Part shown: positions 8,010-12,982 of the stretch, in pieces
Numbering within the stretch: the stretch's first letter is position 1
How the letters are laid out: every line of letters starts with the position of its first letter
NCBI GenBank assembly: GCA_035288405.1
Contig: DATEAK010000357.1
Coordinates: forward strand, 1-16,673
Direction: 5' to 3'
Source of the DNA: JACPSX01 sp035288405 [NCBI: bacterium]
GTDB lineage: Bacteria > JACPSX01
DNA: 16,673 bases
Program-made: the position numbers and the translations under genes
The notes under the pieces: model-generated
The model's input: only the letters and a program-made list of their open reading frames with translations
Told to the model about the DNA's origin: nothing
The model's database searches: none

Positions 8010-8504
8010 CTAAATCATTTTCATCAGATGCCGTGCCGGCGAATTTTTTTCTCCACAAATCAATTTTTGCCCGTCTCCGTTGGAACTCAACTTGCCAGAG
8101 AAGCGAAGGACCCCCGCGACCAGAAAGGTACTCACGACCGCCAAGAGATACATTCCCACTCCGACGGCAACTCCAGCCGCTGCGACGGCCCAAATGCTGG
8201 CCGCCGTCGTGAGTCCTCTCACGGTAGCCCCAGTGCGCAGAATCGTGCCCGCCCCCAAGAAACCCACCCCGGTCACCACCTGCGCCGCCACTCAAGCCGG
8301 ATCCGACCCCTGACCGAAGCCATACAGCGAAGTGAGAGTAAAGAGCGTAGACCCGAGACATACGAGAATATGGGTCCTCAACCCCGCAGGTTTGTCTGAT
8401 AGTTCCCGTTCATACCCCACCACACCTCCGAACAAGGTGGCCATCACGAGCTTCAAGACCATTTCAAGCTGGGGCATTTCCGGAAAGAGAATCAAGCCGC
8501 TCAC
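8010..8504 (-). pseudogene. MgtC/SapB-family membrane protein gene interrupted by an in-frame TGA
   Basis: Both halves are in one frame and together make a typical MgtC/SapB N-terminal domain of about 164 codons. The first 70 codons include GVVGYERELSDKPAGLRTH, and the part after the stop has AAQVVTGVGFLGAGTI and VRGLTTAASIWAVAA, the family's core motifs, with four hydrophobic helices overall. The TGA is codon 71 (8292-8294), in SDPA-stop-VAAQ, where homologues read DPxRIAAQ. CGA to TGA is a single C-to-T change in a CpG. A GTG immediately follows the stop, so reinitiation giving a split protein is conceivable. MgtC-like proteins act in magnesium limitation, acid or envelope stress. A base-calling error or recoded TGA are alternatives. 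The GTG at 8504 begins the frame with no strong ribosome site. Confidence 0.75.
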
Positions 8505-8552
8505 TGCTCAGACTTCCAATCACTTTCCTCGGTGCCATCAGCCACCGCAAGC

Positions 8553-8753
8553 TTATTTGCCGTCCACGATCAGGGCCCCTTCCATCCCGAAGGTCCGATA
8601 CAAGAATTCGTCGCAGATCACCCTGCAGGTTCCTGGTCCCGGAGGTTCAAAATCCACAGCAGCGGTTTTACGGGGAGGGAGTATGGACTCATCACATTCG
8701 GCCGTCAAGTTCCATTGAAGCGGGGTGATCCCTCCTCGACTTCCAGTCGCCAC
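8553..8753 (-). pseudogene. Cupredoxin-like C-terminal fragment
   Basis: A 66-codon frame, from a GTG with GAGTT-poor context to TAA, ending in PPGPGTCRVICDEF followed by FGMEGALIVDGK. That pattern resembles the last two strands of small blue-copper domains, where a Cys, a His and a Met ligate copper. Here the Cys (ICDEF) and Met (FGMEG) positions can be seen, but the expected His between them reads as Tyr-Arg (FLYRTF). The N-terminal half with the first His ligand is missing: the frame is closed by a stop just upstream, and the intact YHS gene ends 29 nt away. I read it as a decayed remnant; a short unrelated hypothetical protein is possible. Confidence 0.35.
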
Positions 8754-8782
8754 AACTCCCGAGCTGCTGCTCTTTCAACTGG

Positions 8783-8941
8783 TTACTTGGCCGCTTGTTT
8801 GGCCAGGTACTTTTCTGGGTCCTTTTCGAAAGCCGCCTTGCATCCCACCGCGCAAAAATAGTAGGTCTTGCCTTTATACGTCCAGATGGCAGCCGCTTTC
8901 TTCTCATCTACATTCATATTGCAGACGGGATCTTTCGCCAT
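8783..8941 (-). CDS. Small YHS-domain protein
   Basis: 52 residues, essentially one YHS domain: DPVCNMNVDEKKAA at the N-terminus, YKGKTYYFCAVGC in the middle and FEKDPEKYL near the end. The cysteines C7, C30 and C34 match the conserved Cys pattern (CxM ... YYFCxxGC) thought to bind transition metal, often copper. YHS units occur at the N-termini of copper ATPases or as free small proteins beside metal-resistance genes. The ATG at 8939-8941 has a textbook GGAGGAG site. It lies 44 nt after the Spy-like gene in the same direction, so the two are probably co-transcribed. The exact role is unknown. Confidence 0.88.
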   Translation of the reverse strand: MAKDPVCNMNVDEKKAAAIWTYKGKTYYFCAVGCKAAFEKDPEKYLAKQAAK

Positions 8942-8985
8942 AGATCTCCTCCCTTCCCAACAGTGAAGCCACGTCTTACGAAGCC

Positions 8986-9489
8986 TTAGCTGCGCGGTCC
9001 CGGCGCCTGTCTTCCGGGAACGGAAATAAGGCTCTTTAGTTTATCACGCTGTTCCACAGTAAGCACAGCTTTCCCCTTTGCCAAAGTCTCAATTCGGGAA
9101 TAGCGCAGGTCCGTGCTGAGCCGGGACATCTCTTCCAGCTTGTTCTTTACCTGAGCCAAGTCCACTGTGTCTACCTGCAAAAGGCGGCTCAGATCCATCT
9201 CAGCAATACGTAGATCCGCTTGTTTCCGGATCGCCGCACGCGCAAAGTCGGACCGCAGGTTTTCCAGAGAAGTCACCTGGTCGGGAGTTAATTGGAGCCG
9301 GTCCCGGTTTCTTAGAATAATCGTGACCCAAGGGGCCTCAGGACCCATATGCTGCTGCCACGTCGCACTTCCTCTCTCCCTCATTCCGCTGGATTGAGGT
9401 CTCGCCCGTTCCTGGGATTGTGCCAGGGAGGACAAGCCAATAGTTGCGATCAGCGCCACGACGATCGCCAGAATCTTCCCATGTCGCAT
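8986..9489 (-). CDS. Spy/CpxP-family periplasmic protein (LTxxQ motif)
   Basis: 167 residues. A signal peptide spans about 1-25 (hydrophobic run AIVVALIATIGLSSLA). The rest is a helical, charged protein with the two diagnostic repeats LTPDQ (67-71) and LTVEQ (143-147), near the length of Spy and CpxP (about 160). Members are periplasmic chaperones or stress sensors induced by misfolded proteins and by metals; ZraP-like relatives bind zinc. The ATG at 9489 follows AGGAGGAG. The frame remains open upstream to 9879, but that part crosses the divergent promoter region and a plus-strand gene and is not used. It heads the minus-strand cluster with the YHS gene. Confidence 0.85.
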   Translation of the reverse strand: MRHGKILAIVVALIATIGLSSLAQSQERARPQSSGMRERGSATWQQHMGPEAPWVTIILRNRDRLQLTPDQVTSLENLRSDFARAAIRKQADLRIAEMDLSRLLQVDTVDLAQVKNKLEEMSRLSTDLRYSRIETLAKGKAVLTVEQRDKLKSLISVPGRQAPGPRS

Positions 9490-9750
9490 AGAAACTCCTC
9501 CTTTTTGGAAAAACACCTTTGCAAAACCGTTACCTAAGCAGACACTGTAACCTTCAAAAAGTTCCCGACCCGGCGTGCCCGGAAGGGGCTCAAGCAGTTG
9601 ACAATTTAGACTGGAATACATATTCTGATTTGGCCTAACTTCCCGATCATCCAAGGCCGAAGCGAACAGTTCCACCGATTCCAGGGGGGAATATCGTTCA
9701 ATCAATGGAGAAAAGGGGAATCGATCCAAAACGTCGCCAGCGCCGTGACC
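9490..9750. other. Divergent intergenic region between Spy-like and KaiC-like genes
   Basis: 261 nt without a supported gene. It holds the ribosome site of the Spy-like gene at its left end, a plus-strand promoter at 9598-9626, and otherwise no repeat or RNA I recognise. No convincing minus-strand promoter pair was found (the best -35-like TTGAAG near 9560 lacks a good -10). Confidence 0.6.
9598..9626 (+). promoter_or_regulatory. Sigma-70-type promoter for the KaiC-like operon
   Basis: TTGACA (9598-9603), a full consensus -35, is followed after 17 nt by TATTCT (9621-9626), a 4/6 -10. It is about 125 nt upstream of the KaiC-like ATG, so the transcript would have a leader of about 115 nt. Pattern match only. 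Confidence 0.5.
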
Positions 9751-10656
9751 ATGAGTGACACGAAAGACAGCGGGAGAGTTTCGACGGGCCTGCCCCGACT
9801 GGACGAAATGCTGGGTGGTGGTCTTCTTCCCGGAACCCTTACCGTCGTATACGGGGCCACGGGAATCGGCAAGACTCATTTAGGAGTCACCTTCGCCCAT
9901 GCGGGTGAAACCCAGGAAGGGAGAAGAGGCATTCTCTTCGACATGAACGGCCGCGGAGATTCCCAGCAACACCGGGGGTATGCGAAGCGATTGTTTGGCT
10001 GGCAGATGGAACCCTGGCAATACCATCCTACTTCCTGGGATCCCGCACTGCCGGAAGAGGACCGTGTGCTGGCCATGTCCTACTGCAACGAGTACACCGA
10101 TACTGGGAAAGTGACCGACTTCCAGGAAGGCAGAGATGGAGATCGGGACTTTAGCTGGTCCTGGAAGGCGGCACACAACCAAAAATTCCGGCACATTCTC
10201 CCCTTCTTTTATTTCCAATTTGGACTGGGCTGCCGCCGTGTGGTGATTGACGGTGTGGAACCCTCGGGTTCCGGAGTGGAATCCATCCAATTCCATCTCT
10301 TTCACGAAATCTACGCCCGCGCGATTCACCAGGATTTCGACGTCTCGGCCGCGGAAATTTTGATCCCCGTCTGGAAATATCGGGACTTCATTCAGAAGAC
10401 CGCCTATCAGCACCACCGCATCATCACGATGCTTCTGGCGACAACCGAAGAAAATGTTCTCGAAGACCTGGTCGCCCGCAGGGTCACCGAAGGAGATCCC
10501 GGCGCCCTGGCAAACACGATCATCCTCATGGGGAAGAAAATCGAGAGCGGCAAGGTCAGTCGAGTTCTCCATGTGGCCAAACATCGAGGCAGTACGTGCA
10601 GCGACGAGCTGGCCGAATTTCGGATCAACAAGACAGGGATCGAATTTCTTTCCTGA
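9751..10656 (+). CDS. KaiC-like RecA-superfamily ATPase, divergent
   Basis: 301 residues. The N-terminus STGLPRLDEMLGGGLLPG is the typical KaiC/RadA-like entry, followed by Walker A GATGIGKT (35-42, Lys41). Walker B is probably RRVVIDG (Asp167). The C-terminus carries the KaiC-type sensor strand LHVAKHRGS (Lys277-Arg279) and the end EFRINKTGIEF. The paired glutamates that act as catalytic base after the second strand in KaiC are absent; that place reads ILFDMNGRGD. The stretch of about 95 residues between it and Walker B, rich in aromatic and charged residues, is unlike the KaiC core I know. Single-domain KaiC homologues serve as signalling or regulatory ATPases; the role here is unknown. No ribosome site precedes the ATG; a GTG two codons upstream (9745) is an alternative. 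It is followed after 15 nt by the VOC gene. Confidence 0.8.
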   Translation: MSDTKDSGRVSTGLPRLDEMLGGGLLPGTLTVVYGATGIGKTHLGVTFAHAGETQEGRRGILFDMNGRGDSQQHRGYAKRLFGWQMEPWQYHPTSWDPALPEEDRVLAMSYCNEYTDTGKVTDFQEGRDGDRDFSWSWKAAHNQKFRHILPFFYFQFGLGCRRVVIDGVEPSGSGVESIQFHLFHEIYARAIHQDFDVSAAEILIPVWKYRDFIQKTAYQHHRIITMLLATTEENVLEDLVARRVTEGDPGALANTIILMGKKIESGKVSRVLHVAKHRGSTCSDELAEFRINKTGIEFLS

Positions 10657-10671
10657 ACGCAAGGGGGGGAT

Positions 10672-11028
10672 ATGAAACTTCGTCTGGAACACATTGCAAT
10701 TCACTGCCCAAAGTACCAAGAAGCGCTGGAGTTTTACGGGAAATTCTTCGCCGGAGAGATCGGTCCCGAACGCCGGGGCGCGCAAGGATACTCCTTTCGG
10801 TTTATGAAGATGGATGGCGAGGAATGCTTGCAGCTCATGGACACCGCCGGAGAGATAGGCGTTCACCATATCGGGTTCGCCACGGACGACATTCAGGAAG
10901 CCTTGCGCGAATTTTCCGCCAGAGGCGCCAAGATCCTCCGGGAAGTAAAAACCCCCGAGGGAGTACTGCGAGGATTTTTCGTTGAGGATCCCAGCGGCCT
11001 GCAAATCGAAATCCGAATTCCCCATTGA
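10672..11028 (+). CDS. VOC (glyoxalase/dioxygenase fold) protein
   Basis: 118 residues forming the two beta-alpha-beta-beta-beta units of the vicinal oxygen chelate fold: LEHIAIHC at the start and VHHIGFATDDI at mid-length, with LQIEIR at the end. Likely metal ligands are H7, H66 and E113; the fourth position appears to be Gln54 in CLQLMD, not Glu. The length is that of single-domain VOC proteins such as methylmalonyl-CoA epimerase or glyoxalase I relatives. The substrate cannot be assigned. A run AAGGGGGGG lies before the ATG, 15 nt behind the KaiC-like gene, which suggests one operon. Confidence 0.85.
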   Translation: MKLRLEHIAIHCPKYQEALEFYGKFFAGEIGPERRGAQGYSFRFMKMDGEECLQLMDTAGEIGVHHIGFATDDIQEALREFSARGAKILREVKTPEGVLRGFFVEDPSGLQIEIRIPH

Positions 11029-11116
11029 GCGGGATCCACTCCCACGAAATTCGGGTTACAACGATTCAAGTGCATTGGCGTCCGCACCCGGATCCCGAGA
11101 GGACCAAAAGAGGCAG

Positions 11117-11665
11117 ATGAGTCTCTACAAAAGTCGGATCGCTTCTCCCGTGGGACCCCTGATTCTCGTAGGAAACCGTTCACACGTGACCGCGATTCAG
11201 TTCCTGGATACCTCTTCGAAACTTCCGCCGGACCTCTCCTTTGCTCCGCCGGAGAAGCATCTTTCCCAAGAAAACCCGCTGTTGGAAGCCCGCCGGGAAT
11301 TGGAAGCGTATTTTCGTGGAGCGCTAACGCTCTTCTCGACTCCCCTGGCACCGAGTGGAACACCGTTCCAGCACAGGGTCTGGGAGGCCTTACGCAAGAT
11401 TCCCTATGGGGAAACCGCCTCTTACGGAGAAATCGCCCGCTGGATTGATACCCCCGACGCGAGTCGTGCGGTGGGCGCTGCCTGCCGGGCAAACCCCGTG
11501 ACGATCATGATCCCGTGCCATCGTGTCGTCGGAAAAGGAGGAAATCTCACCGGATACGCCGGCGGACTCCGGATCAAGGAGTTCCTCCTGCGTCTGGAGC
11601 AACAGGACTTCAGGGCTCCCGCCGGCCCTGAAAACCGAGAATCGCGGAGGGATAGAAATCCATGA
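11117..11665 (+). CDS. ogt: Methylated-DNA--protein-cysteine methyltransferase
   Basis: 182 residues. The C-terminal domain has FQHRVWEALRKIPYGETASYGEIA, the arginine-finger helix SRAVGAACRANP (Arg117) and the active-site motif IPCHRVVGKGGNLTGYAGG with acceptor Cys134. It repairs O6-alkylguanine and O4-alkylthymine in DNA by irreversible transfer of the alkyl group to this cysteine. The N-terminal half is the weakly conserved ribonuclease-like domain of Ogt/Ada-C proteins, without the Ada zinc-binding regulatory part. The ATG at 11117 follows AGAGGCAG; the frame is open further upstream into the VOC gene but without a suitable start. The TGA overlaps the next ATG (ATGA). Confidence 0.95.
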   Translation: MSLYKSRIASPVGPLILVGNRSHVTAIQFLDTSSKLPPDLSFAPPEKHLSQENPLLEARRELEAYFRGALTLFSTPLAPSGTPFQHRVWEALRKIPYGETASYGEIARWIDTPDASRAVGAACRANPVTIMIPCHRVVGKGGNLTGYAGGLRIKEFLLRLEQQDFRAPAGPENRESRRDRNP

Positions 11666-12375
11666 GACCCTTGCTCATTTTGCAGCATTTCGAACCCGAA
11701 ACCCCAGGGATATTCGAGGATGTTTTGCTTGAGCAAGAAATCCCCTACCGGAAGATCAAGCTTTACGAAGGAGAACAGATTCCTGTTTCGCTCTCCCCTT
11801 ATTCGGGACTGCTCCTGATGGGAGGTCCCATGGGAGTTCATGACGAAGACCGGTATCCCTGGCTTGTGGAAGAAGATCGAATGCTCAAGAAAGCTCTGGC
11901 CCAAGGCATGCCCATCGTGGGGGTGTGCTTGGGATCCCAGCTTATCGCAAAAGCAGCGGGAGCCCGGGTGACCAAAGGACCCCGTAAAGAAATTGGTTGG
12001 TACACTCTCCAATTGACCTCCGACGGAATCCGGGATCCCCTCTTTCTGAGATTTCCCCGGCAGTTCGAGGCCTTCGAATGGCACGGTGACATCTTTGATC
12101 TTCCCACTGGTGCGGTTTCTCTGGCCTCCTCAGAACTTTACCCTCATCAGGCTTTCCGAATCGGATCCCGGGCTTACGGCCTCCTTTTTCATCTTGAGGT
12201 CACCGAAGTCATGATTCATCAGTTTTGCTCTCTCTTCTCCACAGAGTTGCAAGAAGTCAAAGACTACATACAGGAGGCTTCCATTCGAGAACAGCTCCCC
12301 CGTCGAGTCTCCGATTTGCAAGTCCTCGCGCAGGAGAGCTTCACAGGGTTTTGCCGGCTTCTGACGGATCACTAG
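11662..12375 (+). CDS. Class I glutamine amidotransferase (GMP synthase-like)
   Basis: 237 residues, a free-standing GATase1 domain. Seen: LLLMGGPMGVHD (oxyanion side), the nucleophile motif GVCLGSQLIA (Cys89), an EWHGD motif as in GMP-synthase-like members, and the His-Glu pair FHLEVT (His177, Glu179). It should hydrolyse glutamine, or a gamma-glutamyl compound, to release ammonia for an unknown partner. Members of this group include YfeJ/GuaA-like proteins and gamma-glutamyl peptidases of glucosinolate type; no synthetase domain is fused or adjacent. The start overlaps ogt by 4 nt, so expression is coupled with the DNA repair gene. Confidence 0.88.
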   Translation: MRPLLILQHFEPETPGIFEDVLLEQEIPYRKIKLYEGEQIPVSLSPYSGLLLMGGPMGVHDEDRYPWLVEEDRMLKKALAQGMPIVGVCLGSQLIAKAAGARVTKGPRKEIGWYTLQLTSDGIRDPLFLRFPRQFEAFEWHGDIFDLPTGAVSLASSELYPHQAFRIGSRAYGLLFHLEVTEVMIHQFCSLFSTELQEVKDYIQEASIREQLPRRVSDLQVLAQESFTGFCRLLTDH

Positions 12376-12592
12376 GGACGCCGTTACGCCAAACTTCAAC
12401 CACACCCATTGTTTTCGAGAAGAAACGAAAAGAGCGGGTTTCAGCATCGATGGTCTGCAGCCGGGGCCCGTGTCTTTCCCTCCCGCACTTTCTGTGTTAC
12501 ACTTCAATTATTAGGCTTTCAGAGACTAGAGGCGATACGGTCTTACACCTTGAACGAAAGGTGTGAAAGGTCGGGAAGGGGGAATTGAGTTT
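12376..12592. other. Intergenic region with a hairpin upstream of the small barrel protein
   Basis: 217 nt with no supported gene. The only structure seen is the inverted repeat at 12543-12566. An AT-rich patch at about 12495-12515 could belong to a promoter, but no hexamer pair was convincing. Confidence 0.5.
12543..12566 (+). repeat. Short hairpin in the leader of the small barrel gene
   Basis: ACACCTT (12545-12551) and AAGGTGT (12558-12564) form a perfect 7-bp stem, extendable to 9 bp with one G-T pair, around a 6-nt loop GAACGA. No T-run follows, so it is not a clear terminator. It ends 26 nt before the ATG at 12593, just ahead of the GGAAGGGGG that may serve as ribosome site. Confidence 0.5.
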
Positions 12593-12904
12593 ATGATTCT
12601 TTATATGATGCAGTGGGATTTGCCCACTCAGAAAGCCAACCTCGATATCTACGCCAACAAAGCCCGCAATGACTGGATTCCACTAACTCTCAGTCACAAG
12701 GGGGTTCAGCAGTTCCGCACCTTCCGCAATCCACTGGAAACCACTCCTCAGGTGGCCGTCGCCATCGAGTTCGATTCTCTGGATTCCTGGCGCGCTTACA
12801 TCGAATCCAAGGACTACATGAGAATCATGCGGGAGCAGAGAATTCTAGGCTGCCACAATTTTTCCAATCAAGTCTGGTGTACTTGGGAAATGAGAACGAG
12901 CTAG
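12593..12904 (+). CDS. Small dimeric alpha-beta barrel protein, antibiotic-biosynthesis-monooxygenase-like
   Basis: 103 residues. The pattern MILYMMQWDL, then a helix, GVQQFRTFRN, VAVAIEFDSLDSWRAYIESKDY and a terminal strand resembles ABM/EthD/Dabb-type ferredoxin-like barrels, where the mid-protein phrase 'F.s.e....y..s' is characteristic. Such proteins dimerise, and some oxidise aromatics or bind haem, while many have no known function. I cannot assign a ligand. The ATG at 12593 is preferred over a GTG at 12563 because the latter lies inside a hairpin; GGAAGGGGG is a little far (about 11 nt) from the ATG. It stands alone, convergent with the histidine kinase gene. Confidence 0.7.
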   Translation: MILYMMQWDLPTQKANLDIYANKARNDWIPLTLSHKGVQQFRTFRNPLETTPQVAVAIEFDSLDSWRAYIESKDYMRIMREQRILGCHNFSNQVWCTWEMRTS

Positions 12905-12918
12905 CCATGCCGCTTCGG

Positions 12919-12944
12919 GTACCCCTTGGGTGCAGGGCGTTTTT
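12919..12944 (+). terminator. Possible weak rho-independent terminator
   Basis: GTACCC and GGGTGC (12919-12924 and 12928-12933) pair around a 3-nt loop with one G-T, followed seven bases later by five Ts (12940-12944). It lies in the 78-nt gap between the convergent barrel and kinase genes. The short stem and the spacing to the T-run make it weak. Confidence 0.25.
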
Positions 12945-12982
12945 GAGTAGCATGGGTTTTGAACGAGCTATTTAGGATTTTC

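Noticed and set aside
8292-8294. TGA in the mgtC-like gene read as selenocysteine or a reassigned codon
   Set aside because: The position is Arg in homologues, no SECIS-like element was recognised, and TGA is used as a normal stop in many genes of the window (for example ccmD, ccmE, ccmF, ogt).
9490-9879. Upstream extension of the Spy-like gene to 9879 (297 codons in total)
   Set aside because: It would cross the divergent promoter region and the start of the KaiC-like gene; the ATG at 9489 has an excellent ribosome site directly followed by a signal peptide.
9880-11025. Long minus-strand open frame of 381 codons
   Set aside because: It lies antisense to the KaiC-like and VOC genes, whose products show clear family motifs; its translation has no recognisable domain.
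12483-12515. Promoter for the small barrel gene in the AT-rich patch
   Set aside because: No hexamer pair with proper spacing reached a convincing match.
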